Positions 1 to 5,729 are shown, counted from the stretch's first letter. The stretch: 6,985 bases of DNA from Actinomycetota bacterium (GCA_028275245.1 JAPWVA010000059.1:1-6985); one strand, 5' to 3'. The notes: generated by a model from the sequence alone, not told the origin. Program-made: numbers and translations.

Positions 1-780
1 GGCACGGGATCCGATGCCACCCCGGCCATGAAGGTGGTCAATGAGATCAAGGAGATGGGCGGCGAGGCGGTTCCCAACTACGACAGCGTGGCCGACTGGG
101 AGGGGGCCCAGAACATCATCAAGACCGCCATCGATAACTTCGGCCGCATCGATATCCTCATCAACAACGCCGGCATCCTCAGGGACAAGAGCTTCCTCAA
201 GATGGAGCTCGAGGATTACCACAAGGTACTCGAGGTCCATCTCAACGGCACCTTCTACTGCTGCAAGGCGGCCTGGCCCTACATGAGGGAGCAGAACTAC
301 GGCAGGATCGTATCTGCCTCCTCCGCCGCCGGGGTATACGGCAACTTCGGGCAGGCCAACTACGGCGCTGCCAAGATGGGCATCGTGGGCCTCATGCATG
401 TGCTCAAGCAGGAAGGGGCCAAGTACAACATCATGTGCAACGTTATCGTGCCCATCGCCGGAACCCGCATGACCGCCACCGTGATGCCCCCCAACCTGGT
501 GGAGGTCCTAAAGCCCGAGTACGTGGCGCCCATGGTGGTGTGGGCCTGCTCCGAGAAGTGCACCTTCTCCGGGTACACCTTCGTGGCCGGCGGAGGTTAC
601 TTCAGCCGTGCGGCCTTCATGGAGGGGCCGGGGGTGCGTTTCGACGTGAGCCAGCCCATCACCCTTGAGATGATCGATGAGAATATCGACAAGATCGTCT
701 CGCTGGAAGGTGCCAAGCCCATAGAGAACGCCACCGCCCACACCCTCAACGCCCTTTCCCACCTCAACCTGGGCGGCTGA
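1..780 (+). CDS. Short-chain dehydrogenase, MFE-2/17-beta-HSD4 type (5' end missing)
   Basis: This enzyme should oxidise (R)-3-hydroxyacyl-CoA to 3-ketoacyl-CoA with NAD(P) in the cytosol, as the dehydrogenase domain of multifunctional enzyme 2 does. The frame is open from base 1, so the gene starts upstream. The ATG at 28 is internal, because codons before it (GTGSDATPA) match the family region after the missing glycine-rich cofactor loop. About 50 N-terminal residues are absent. Numbering from the ATG at 28, the visible signature is NNAG at 46-49, the catalytic Ser at 99, and Tyr112 and Lys116 in YGAAK. HLNG at 72-75 carries His where many SDRs have Asn, as I recall for 17-beta-HSD4. Segments such as YGNFGQANY and LKPEYVAPMVVW are typical of this subfamily rather than of FabG. 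It lies 62 nt upstream of the matching hydratase and is probably co-transcribed. The exact substrate is not evident. Confidence 0.94.
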   Translation, partial: GTGSDATPAMKVVNEIKEMGGEAVPNYDSVADWEGAQNIIKTAIDNFGRIDILINNAGILRDKSFLKMELEDYHKVLEVHLNGTFYCCKAAWPYMREQNYGRIVSASSAAGVYGNFGQANYGAAKMGIVGLMHVLKQEGAKYNIMCNVIVPIAGTRMTATVMPPNLVEVLKPEYVAPMVVWACSEKCTFSGYTFVAGGGYFSRAAFMEGPGVRFDVSQPITLEMIDENIDKIVSLEGAKPIENATAHTLNALSHLNLGG

Positions 781-826
781 TGGCGTTAGGGAGATGGCAG
801 GACCTCCAGGCGAGGTGAGAGGAAAA

Positions 827-834
827 GAGAGGGG
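827..834 (+). promoter_or_regulatory. Ribosome binding site of the hydratase gene
   Basis: A GAGAGGGG purine run lies 8 nt before the ATG at 843. It favours that start over the ATG at 835, whose frame stops after five codons. Confidence 0.7.
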
Positions 835-842
835 ATGATCTC

Positions 843-1691
843 ATGCCCATAGACCTTTCGGTGATCGGCAAGGAACTGGCTCCCATGGAGTACGTTTACC
901 AACCCCGGGACGTGATGCTCTATGCCCTGGGGGTGGGCGCTGGCGAGCGCCCCGAGGAGTTGAAGTTCATCTACGAGAATGGGCTCCAGGTGCTTCCCAC
1001 CATGGGGGTGATCCCTCCCTTCCCGGCCCTCATGGGCCTCATCTCGGTGGAGGGCATCAACATCAACCCAGTCATGATCCTCCACGGGGAGCAGTACCTG
1101 GAGGTGCGCAAACATCCCATCCCCACCTCGGGCAAGCTGATCTCCAAGCCCCGCATAGCCCACGTCTACGACAAGACCAAGGGGGCCCTCATCGAGCTCG
1201 AGGTGGACACCGTGGACGAGAACGGCGAGGTGATCTTCTACAACGTCTTCGGCGTGTTCGTCCGCGGCGAGGGCGGGTTCGGTGGCGAGAAGGGCCCTGA
1301 GCCCGGCAACGAGCCCCCGGATAGGGAGCCGGACAAGGTGGTGGAGGAGAAGACCCTTCCCATCCAGGCCGCCATCTACCGCCTCTCGGGGGATTACAAC
1401 CCGCTGCACATCGACCCCAACATCGCCAAGCTGGCCGGTTATGAGCGCCCCATACTGCACGGCCTCTGCACCTTCGGTTTCGCCGCCCGGGCGGTGCTGC
1501 GGGAGTACTGCGATTACGACGTGGCCAAGTTCAAAGCCATCAAGGTACGCTTCAGCCGCCCGGTGTTCCCCGGCGAGACCATCGTCACCGAGATGTGGAA
1601 GGAATCCGAGGACAAGGTGATCATCCGTTGCAAGACGGCCGAGAGGGGCGAGTACTGCCTGACCAACGCGGCGGTGTGGCTCAACCCGTAA
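843..1691 (+). CDS. MaoC-family (R)-specific 2-enoyl-CoA hydratase, hydratase-2 type
   Basis: This 282-residue protein should hydrate trans-2-enoyl-CoA to (R)-3-hydroxyacyl-CoA, the step before the dehydrogenase encoded upstream. It has the full double hot-dog layout of MFE-2 hydratase 2. The N-terminal hot dog (about 1-140) includes the YALGVGAG and LHGEQYLE segments. A linker rich in Gly, Pro and Glu follows at about 141-165. The C-terminal catalytic hot dog carries the hydratase-2 motif YRLSGDYNPLHIDP at 179-192, with Asp184 and His189 as the predicted catalytic pair, then ILHGLCTFGF. The length matches a complete hydratase-2 domain. The start at 843 is supported by a purine-rich site 8 nt upstream. 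Together with the preceding dehydrogenase it forms a split bacterial equivalent of peroxisomal MFE-2, here without the SCP-2 sterol carrier domain. The real chain length or sterol preference cannot be read from sequence. Confidence 0.95.
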   Translation: MPIDLSVIGKELAPMEYVYQPRDVMLYALGVGAGERPEELKFIYENGLQVLPTMGVIPPFPALMGLISVEGININPVMILHGEQYLEVRKHPIPTSGKLISKPRIAHVYDKTKGALIELEVDTVDENGEVIFYNVFGVFVRGEGGFGGEKGPEPGNEPPDREPDKVVEEKTLPIQAAIYRLSGDYNPLHIDPNIAKLAGYERPILHGLCTFGFAARAVLREYCDYDVAKFKAIKVRFSRPVFPGETIVTEMWKESEDKVIIRCKTAERGEYCLTNAAVWLNP

Positions 1692-1705
1692 GGCGGAGGA
1701 CACGT

Positions 1706-1733
1706 AAAGGGGCGGCCCTCGGGCCGCCCCTTT
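1706..1733 (+). terminator. Rho-independent terminator of the dehydrogenase/hydratase operon
   Basis: A perfect 13-bp inverted repeat (arms 1706-1718 and 1721-1733) begins 14 nt after the hydratase stop. The sequence allows a roughly 12-bp GC-rich stem with a CTCG loop. The trailing tract TTTCCCTTTG is only moderately T-rich. The A-rich left flank could also serve transcription from the opposite strand. Confidence 0.82.
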
Positions 1734-1922
1734 CCCTTTGAGGAGGCCTTCCCGGGGCGGTGATGGTGCGATTTTGACCGTCCCGGGCCCTACTTCGGTC
1801 AGTGGTTGTCCTTGCGGAACTTCTCTCGATGTATTCGCGGGGGCCCCGAGCTGCTGATCACTTTACTTTAGGGCGATGGCCAGCGGGAAAACCAAGGCAC
1901 GCGAATCACCTTTATTGCGCCC

Positions 1923-2030
1923 GGGGATGGCTTTCACCTCCGGCGGTCCCGCTTCCTGTGGGAAGTGGCCGAGATACTGGGCCGCACCAAGGGCGGGAAT
2001 GGCTTTCTCCTCCGACAGTCCCTCTTCCTG
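1923..2030. repeat. Diverged 36-bp direct repeat, 72-bp period
   Basis: Bases 1923-1958 and 1995-2030 match at 31 of 36 positions, sharing ATGGCTTTC, CCTCCG, AGTCCC/GGTCCC and CTTCCTG blocks. The intervening 36 bp are much less similar to the sequence after copy two, although a CCGAGA block recurs. The copies differ too much for a CRISPR array. Confidence 0.75.
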
Positions 2031-2104
2031 GGCGGGCAAAGCCGCCGAGAAAGGGGCGACGAGGCCGGGGAGGAGCGGCTCTGCCCCAAGGGTTCCGGGG
2101 TTTT

Positions 2105-3103
2105 TCAGGAGGGTATGAAGTCGGGCGACCGCACCTCCTTCAAGCTCATGGCCTCTTCCGGGCAGGTGATGACGCAGAGCCCGCAACCCATGCACTTCTC
2201 CTGGTTCACCCGGGCCACTTGGCCTTCCCGGGCCTCTTTTAGGGAGATGGCCCCGAAGGGGCAACGCTCCACACAGGTGCCGCAACCGGAGCAGCTCTTT
2301 TCGTCTGCCTCAGCTTGGAAGCGGCTGGGGTCGCAGAGGAGGATGCCGTATTTTTTGATGAGGCTGAAGGACATGCAGCAGTCCTCGCAGCAGTTGCATA
2401 TGAAATGGGTGTCCTCGGCCCGGTTCATGGTGACGTGCACCAGCCCGGCCTCCTCCGCCTGCCTCACGATCTCCAGGGCCTCCTCCACGGTGAGCCGACG
2501 GCCCGTGCCCCTCTCGATGTTGTAATCAGCGGCTTTTCCCACCTGGAGGCAAACCTCCAGGGGCTTGTCGCATTTCCTCTCCACCAGTCGGCAGGTGCAT
2601 TGGGTCACCGCCACACTTCCCGATTCCCGGATGATGCGCTCCACGTCCTCGTAGGCCAGGATGCGTTGCTTTGCCTCCAAGGGCTGGTTGACGGGGATGA
2701 CCCGGGAGAAGGGCTTGGGGAGCTGGGCGGCGATGCGGGCGAAATCGGGCCATTCCTCCTCCATGTAGCGCTTCCAGAGGTCATGGTATTCCCGGGGGGC
2801 CTCCGGCCATAGGATGCTGGCGTCGTGGAACTGGACCAGGTCCCGGAACATGCGGTAAACGGTCCCCTCGGGCTTCCGAGACTTGAACACCAAGCCCTTG
2901 CGGAAGAGGGTGGCCAGCATCTCCTCCACTTGCTCCACGTCCTTGCCGGTCCGCTCGGCCAGCTGTTCCGCCGTGCCCGGGGTGGCCAGCAGGAGCCGGG
3001 CCTCCTCCTCGTTGGCGATCATGCGGAACAGCTCCGGGATGAGCTTGCTCCCATGCATGAAGATGCGTTCCGCCAGCTTGCGGTAGAGGTCTTCCTGTTC
3101 CAT
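2105..3103 (-). CDS. HTH/ferredoxin-like protein with two 4Fe-4S motifs and a cysteine-rich core
   Basis: This is a 332-residue, probably cytosolic iron-sulfur protein. Residues 45-75 (AEQLAERTGKDVEQVEEMLATLFRKGLV region) read as a winged-helix-like module. A central domain follows with C169-x-C171-x6-C178-x6-C185, then the cluster CNCCEDCC at 236-243, and C257. The C-terminus is a bacterial ferredoxin pair: C271-x2-C274-x2-C277-x3-C281-P and C304-x2-C307-x2-C310-x3-C314-P, the usual signature for two 4Fe-4S clusters. All 18 cysteines lie after residue 168. Proteins of this build occur in anaerobes and are usually annotated only as 4Fe-4S binding proteins. An electron-transfer or redox-sensing role is inference. 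The ATG at 3103 follows a purine-rich stretch (GGGAGGAAGGAG). The gene stands alone, 288 nt downstream of the lipoprotein gene on the same strand, and converges on the hydratase operon. Confidence 0.92.
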   Translation of the reverse strand: MEQEDLYRKLAERIFMHGSKLIPELFRMIANEEEARLLLATPGTAEQLAERTGKDVEQVEEMLATLFRKGLVFKSRKPEGTVYRMFRDLVQFHDASILWPEAPREYHDLWKRYMEEEWPDFARIAAQLPKPFSRVIPVNQPLEAKQRILAYEDVERIIRESGSVAVTQCTCRLVERKCDKPLEVCLQVGKAADYNIERGTGRRLTVEEALEIVRQAEEAGLVHVTMNRAEDTHFICNCCEDCCMSFSLIKKYGILLCDPSRFQAEADEKSCSGCGTCVERCPFGAISLKEAREGQVARVNQEKCMGCGLCVITCPEEAMSLKEVRSPDFIPS

Positions 3104-3115
3104 CTCCTTCCTCCC
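3104..3115 (-). promoter_or_regulatory. Ribosome binding site of the Fe-S protein gene
   Basis: On the minus strand GGGAGGAAGGAG runs straight into the ATG at 3103. The GGGAGG part leaves a 5-6 nt spacer and is the likelier anti-SD contact. Confidence 0.65.
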
Positions 3116-3286
3116 TTCTCGGCGTCCGTCGCCTTCCGGCGCCTTCTAACGCGCCGGGCAACCCCATCCTTTTCCGCCCTTTTAAATGAGCTTCCCGTAC
3201 CTGGAACCAGGGGCTGGGTGGCCGGGAACCCGCACATCGAAGCCTCATCCCGCGCCCGGTTCACCGAGGCCTCACAGTTGGCTATT

Positions 3287-3323
3287 GCCGCCTCCTCCGG
3301 CAACGACTTCCGCCGGAAGCGGC
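3287..3323. repeat. Interrupted inverted repeat between lipoprotein and Fe-S genes
   Basis: GCCGC (3287-3291) pairs with GCGGC (3319-3323), and inside it TCCGGC (3296-3301) pairs with GCCGGA (3312-3317) around a 10-nt loop. It sits about 70 nt past the lipoprotein stop on the minus strand. It has no T tract on either side, so a terminator role is uncertain. Confidence 0.4.
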
Positions 3324-3391
3324 TCGGGCGGTGTTCTTGGGACCCGATGCACATAACCTTTACCCGGATTCCATCTCACCGGCCTCAGGCC

Positions 3392-4000
3392 TCAGTGCCC
3401 GCCGGGGGAAGCGGGGTGGCCGTGTTCCTGCACCCCCGTGGGACTCGTCGTCGCTTTTTCCGGTTCTTCTTCCTGGTGGGGGGTGAAGATTTGGGCTTCC
3501 CCACCATCCCCTTCCTCCAGGGGGACTTCCTCGGCGTTTTCCTCGGTGGCGTGGGTCCCGGCATGGGATTCGGGGGCCAGCGAGGAGAGCGCCCGGATCA
3601 GGCTGCGGTGGAATTCCTCCCACCCCGGAGGCACCCTGACCTCCTCCAGCTCGGCGATGGCCCTTTTCAGGGATCCCGGGTCCACGGTCACGGGGTTCCC
3701 GGATTCGTGGCCTGCGGCATTATCGTGGCCGGAGGGATTGGCTTTCCCTCCCGGGTTTTCCGGACCCTCTTCGAGGCCCGGGCTTTCCAGTTTTGAGAGG
3801 ATCTCCCTTACCCTCTCCCGGTACTCGGGGACCGCCTCCCCGCCGCATCCCGCCAGCAGTGGGGCGATGAGCAATAGGACCGCCGCCAGAAGAAGCGCGG
3901 CGCCCCGCCAGGCCTTGCCGGCGGGTGCGGTGCGGTGACGCTCGGTCCTGATCAGAGTATGGCAGTTGGGAGAACTTCCGTTTACGCCCCTCGCGTGCAT
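3392..4000 (-). CDS. Lipoprotein with His/Glu-rich C-terminal tail
   Basis: This 202-residue protein is predicted to be exported and lipid-anchored. Basic residues at 18-32 precede a hydrophobic core (33-49) and the lipobox L49-A50-G51-C52, giving a mature protein of 151 residues starting at Cys52. The n-region is long, but GGAGG at 4009-4013 with an 8-nt spacer supports the ATG at 4000. Two short helical segments follow, about 57-73 and about 109-142 (LKRAIAELEEVRVPPGWEEF region). The pattern of a PPGW turn before a charged helix is common in small extracytoplasmic helical lipoproteins. The linker (74-108) and tail (143-202) are low-complexity and rich in Glu, Gly, Pro and His (His at 92, 98, 146, 150, 175, 193, 195 and 202), so metal binding is possible. 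I do not recognise a named family. Function unknown. Confidence 0.8.
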   Translation of the reverse strand: MHARGVNGSSPNCHTLIRTERHRTAPAGKAWRGAALLLAAVLLLIAPLLAGCGGEAVPEYRERVREILSKLESPGLEEGPENPGGKANPSGHDNAAGHESGNPVTVDPGSLKRAIAELEEVRVPPGWEEFHRSLIRALSSLAPESHAGTHATEENAEEVPLEEGDGGEAQIFTPHQEEEPEKATTSPTGVQEHGHPASPGGH

Positions 4001-4008
4001 ACCCTTGA

Positions 4009-4013
4009 CCTCC
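4009..4013 (-). promoter_or_regulatory. Ribosome binding site of the lipoprotein gene
   Basis: GGAGG (minus strand) lies 8 nt before the ATG at 4000. It decides this start despite the long stretch before the signal-peptide core. Confidence 0.75.
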
Positions 4014-4075
4014 GGGACAACATGGCCGCCAGGACGGCGGTGGCTCTCCAGGTCGGACTCCGAAGCCTCGCCATA

Positions 4076-4104
4076 AGATTAATACCTGAAGGTGAAGGGC
4101 ACAA
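4076..4104 (-). promoter_or_regulatory. Possible promoter of the lipoprotein gene
   Basis: On the minus strand TTGTGC (4099-4104) is separated by 17 nt from TAATCT (4076-4081), in a locally AT-rich patch. Both hexamers fit the sigma-70 consensus only partly. The predicted leader of about 70 nt contains a small hairpin (4026-4030 with 4036-4040). Confidence 0.3.
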
Positions 4105-4144
4105 CGATAAATGCCATGAGGCGGAGGGTACGACGATACACGGT

Positions 4145-4174
4145 GGGAAGGGAAGAAAGGGGAAGGGAAGAAAG
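4145..4174. repeat. Perfect 15-bp tandem duplication
   Basis: GGGAAGGGAAGAAAG occurs twice back to back (4145-4159 and 4160-4174) with no mismatch, making an all-purine tract on the plus strand. Confidence 0.9.
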
Positions 4175-4175
4175 C

Positions 4176-4213
4176 GCCCTGACGACTTGTTCCTGCCCTG
4201 ACGGCTTGTTCCC
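4176..4213. repeat. 19-bp tandem duplication
   Basis: GCCCTGACGACTTGTTCCT (4176-4194) is followed directly by GCCCTGACGGCTTGTTCCC (4195-4213), 17 of 19 identical. It starts one base after the 15-bp duplication ends. Confidence 0.88.
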
Positions 4214-4405
4214 ACCTGGCCCGCCGGAAGGCCGGCCCATGGCCGGGACCGGTAGGCCTTGGGCCCGCGAATCGGCCTCAGGGTTTCCGGACCTCTGCCG
4301 GGGGCGGGTTTCGGTCCCGCGGGAGGCCCGGGTTCTTTCTCCTCAACCCCTCAGCTGGGCGAAAAAGGTGGGGTTTCCGGGTTGGGGTTCTGGGAAGCAG
4401 GACTC

Positions 4406-4499
4406 ACGGGCCACCGGAAAGTCCCCGGGAGCGGAAATCACGCAGCCTTCAGTTGACTTCGCCTTCGGGGTGTTACGGGCCACTGGCAAGTCCCCGGGA
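4406..4499. repeat. 25-bp direct repeat, 69-bp period
   Basis: Bases 4406-4430 and 4475-4499 agree at 23 of 25 positions, sharing ACGGGCCAC and AAGTCCCCGGGA. Similarity fades beyond the core, although both copies are followed by an A-rich patch. Confidence 0.8.
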
Positions 4500-4612
4500 T
4501 TGAAAACCCGCGTTTTGCCAGGGATGCCCCTCCTTTCCGCCTGGGATGCGCCCGGGGTGATCAAAAGTTCGCTGGGGATGGAGTGGGGAGAGCTACCCCG
4601 ATGACGCGGCCA

Positions 4613-4628
4613 GGAAAAGGCCTTTTCC
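4613..4628. repeat. Perfect 16-bp palindrome
   Basis: GGAAAAGGCCTTTTCC reads the same on both strands. It has no loop bases, so a protein-binding site is as plausible as a hairpin. It lies about 70-80 nt beyond the stop of the membrane protein gene on the minus strand. Confidence 0.6.
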
Positions 4629-4645
4629 CGGAGTACGAGCTGTGA

Positions 4646-4684
4646 TCGTCGGCAGGAAGCCACCCCTTTTTACCAGGCCGACGA
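4646..4684 (-). terminator. Possible terminator-like hairpin after the membrane protein gene
   Basis: TCGTCGGC (4646-4653) is the exact complement of GCCGACGA (4677-4684), leaving a 23-nt loop. It begins 10 nt after the stop at 4695 on the minus strand. The large loop and missing T tract make this a weak terminator call. Confidence 0.35.
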
Positions 4685-4694
4685 GGCGGGCTTT

Positions 4695-5210
4695 TCAAGC
4701 TTTCCCTGGGATGGTGGATGAAGTAACTTCCCCCGGTGCCCCGGCCAGGTGACCGAAGGACCGGACCAGGGATAAGGCCCCTGTTCCCAAGGTCCAGAGG
4801 TGGATTCCCAGCATCAAGGCCCTGTCCCGGTCCATGGGCCAGTACTTACCGTTTTCCAGTGAGTAGAGGATGTCCATGAGGGATAGGAAGACGAGGCTGC
4901 TTCCCGCCGCGGTGGAATGGAAGACCCCCCGGGAATCTCCCTTCCACAGGGCCCGGGCGGCCAGCAGGCAGCAAGCGGACATCCAGGCGTCGGCCAGGGG
5001 GAAGGCCCTCTCGAAGGCCTCGTCCTGGGGATTCTCGGTGGCCTTGATCTTGCCGGCGAAGAAGAGGGCCCAGAAAACCAGCGTACCGGCGCCCGTGAGC
5101 CCCAGCAAAACCGCGAGCAACCGGTCATGCAGCGGTTTCCTTGTCCGTGCCCCGAGATCTTGAGACTCCGCAGGCGGTTTGACCTCGACCTTTCCCTTGC
5201 CCTTCCCCAT
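4695..5210 (-). CDS. Conserved-type integral membrane protein, four predicted helices
   Basis: This 171-residue protein has a Lys-rich cytoplasmic-type N-terminus (1-30) and four hydrophobic segments at about 31-53, 70-88, 96-117 and 131-151. The FPLADAW motif (70-76) at the start of helix two and MDILYSLENGKYW (112-124) at the end of helix three are distinctive. From memory, small membrane proteins with an FP-x-x-D-x-W and a helix-three Asp followed by a G-x-Y turn occur widely in bacteria with no assigned function. I cannot name the family with certainty. The start is supported by AAGGGGGG 7 nt upstream (5218-5225). The gene is monocistronic by spacing, with its own promoter at 5330-5358. 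The acidic residues Asp74 and Asp113 at the helix ends could be functional, but this is inference. Confidence 0.84.
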   Translation of the reverse strand: MGKGKGKVEVKPPAESQDLGARTRKPLHDRLLAVLLGLTGAGTLVFWALFFAGKIKATENPQDEAFERAFPLADAWMSACCLLAARALWKGDSRGVFHSTAAGSSLVFLSLMDILYSLENGKYWPMDRDRALMLGIHLWTLGTGALSLVRSFGHLAGAPGEVTSSTIPGKA

Positions 5211-5217
5211 AGCGCAG

Positions 5218-5225
5218 CCCCCCTT
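5218..5225 (-). promoter_or_regulatory. Ribosome binding site of the membrane protein gene
   Basis: AAGGGGGG on the minus strand lies 7 nt before the ATG at 5210. Confidence 0.6.
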
Positions 5226-5288
5226 GAAAACTTTCCCCGCCGGGCAGGCTCACCGGCGCACCGACCGCCGAATAGGCTCCCCGGCCGA

Positions 5289-5326
5289 ACCCACGGATGA
5301 CGCCGAAACCCACGGATGACGCCGAG
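5289..5326. repeat. 19-bp tandem duplication at a predicted transcription start
   Basis: ACCCACGGATGACGCCGAA (5289-5307) is followed by the same sequence ending in G (5308-5326), 18 of 19 identical. The start site predicted from the promoter at 5330-5358 falls inside the upstream copy, so the transcript would begin with nearly two copies. Confidence 0.9.
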
Positions 5327-5329
5327 AAT

Positions 5330-5358
5330 AATATAGGCCCGGCCTCCACGCGTGTCCA
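5330..5358 (-). promoter_or_regulatory. Sigma-70-like promoter of the membrane protein gene
   Basis: On the minus strand TGGACA (5353-5358) and TATATT (5330-5335) each match five of six consensus bases, with an ideal 17-nt spacer. The predicted start near 5323 gives a leader of about 113 nt to the ATG at 5210. Confidence 0.6.
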
Positions 5359-5408
5359 TGGCCCTGCGCCTTCACCGACCCTGCGGCTTTAATCGTCCGT
5401 TCCATCCC

Positions 5409-5445
5409 CGGGGAAGCGATGGCGGTTGCTGCGGGGAAGCGATGG
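5409..5445. repeat. 14-bp direct repeat, 23-bp period
   Basis: CGGGGAAGCGATGG occurs perfectly at 5409-5422 and 5432-5445, separated by 9 bp. Confidence 0.8.
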
Positions 5446-5729
5446 AGTTTGCAAGGTGAAGGGGATGTAGCTTGGTCAATTATGGGGTGTTTATCATGCG
5501 GTGGAAGCGGGGAGATGGCCGAAAGAGCACGAAGGGAAAGGGTGGGGAGGTGACCAGCGCCCTTGGGCAAAAGTGTGACGGTGGAGAGAAATTGCTCGCG
5601 GTCCGCAAAGGGGAACGCGGTCACGGCGGCCCAGCAGGGAAGCCGATAGCGCCGGGGCGATCGCCTAGGTGCCTGCGGTGGTTTAAACGGGCGTCCTTCA
5701 CCTTTCCTTGCCCCCATCTCGCCGGGGTT

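Larger units (their letters stand above)
1692..2104. other. Convergent intergenic region without a gene
   Basis: This stretch separates the ends of two converging genes. It holds the terminator at 1706-1733, a 6-bp inverted repeat (TGACCG 1775-1780 with CGGTCA 1796-1801) and a diverged direct repeat with a 72-bp period at 1923-2030. Open frames here are Arg/Pro/Gly-rich, lack ribosome binding sites and resemble no protein family I recognise. Confidence 0.6.
4001..4694. other. Intergenic region of about 700 nt, repeat-bearing, no gene seen
   Basis: I see no credible coding sequence on either strand. Open frames have low-complexity composition, no clear ribosome binding site and no family resemblance. 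The region contains a possible promoter (4076-4104), a 15-bp and a 19-bp tandem duplication (4145-4213), a small hairpin (CCGGCC 4232-4237 with GGCCGG 4241-4246), a 69-bp-period direct repeat (4406-4499), a 16-bp palindrome (4613-4628) and an 8-bp inverted repeat (4646-4684). A non-coding RNA cannot be excluded. Confidence 0.55.
5211..5729. other. Intergenic region of about 520 nt, no gene seen
   Basis: The membrane protein promoter and two short repeat pairs occupy the left half. The right half has isolated palindromes (GGCGATCGCC 5656-5665 and GTTTAAAC 5681-5688). Open frames on both strands (for example 5250-5717 minus and 5472-5825 plus) have scrambled composition. The latter overlaps the end of the phosphorylase gene antisense and lacks a ribosome binding site. 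Confidence 0.55.

Noticed and set aside
28..30. ATG as the start of the dehydrogenase gene
   Set aside because: The frame is open to base 1 with family-like residues before the ATG, and the cofactor-binding motif would be missing from a protein starting here.
786..1703. Long open frame (305 codons) on the minus strand opposite the hydratase gene
   Set aside because: It is antisense to a clearly conserved gene and rich in His, Gly, Asp and Leu, as expected from GC-rich shadow frames. No family resemblance and no ribosome binding site.
1923..2066. Possible CRISPR remnant (36-bp repeat plus 36-bp spacer geometry)
   Set aside because: There are only two copies, with five mismatches in 36, and no cas gene nearby. 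CRISPR repeats are normally near-identical.
1802..2242. Plus-strand open frame with repeated WLSPP-x-VPLP
   Set aside because: The repetition simply reflects the 72-bp DNA repeat, and the frame continues antisense into the Fe-S gene. No start signal was found.
2825..3796. Open frame of 323 codons on the plus strand
   Set aside because: It runs antisense through the start of the Fe-S gene and most of the lipoprotein gene, with composition typical of a shadow frame. The minus-strand genes have motifs and ribosome binding sites.
4092..4604. Plus-strand open frame of 170 codons in the 4001-4694 gap
   Set aside because: It crosses four repeat copies, has Gly/Pro/Arg-rich shadow composition and no family resemblance.
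5656..5665. GGCGATCGCC, containing the HIP1 octamer GCGATCGC known from cyanobacteria
   Set aside because: I noticed this single occurrence only, and nothing else suggests a cyanobacterium. One octamer in GC-rich DNA is unremarkable.
5250..5717. Minus-strand open frame of 155 codons between the phosphorylase and membrane protein genes
   Set aside because: It has no recognisable domain and no ribosome binding site. It runs through the predicted promoter of the membrane protein gene and two tandem repeats.
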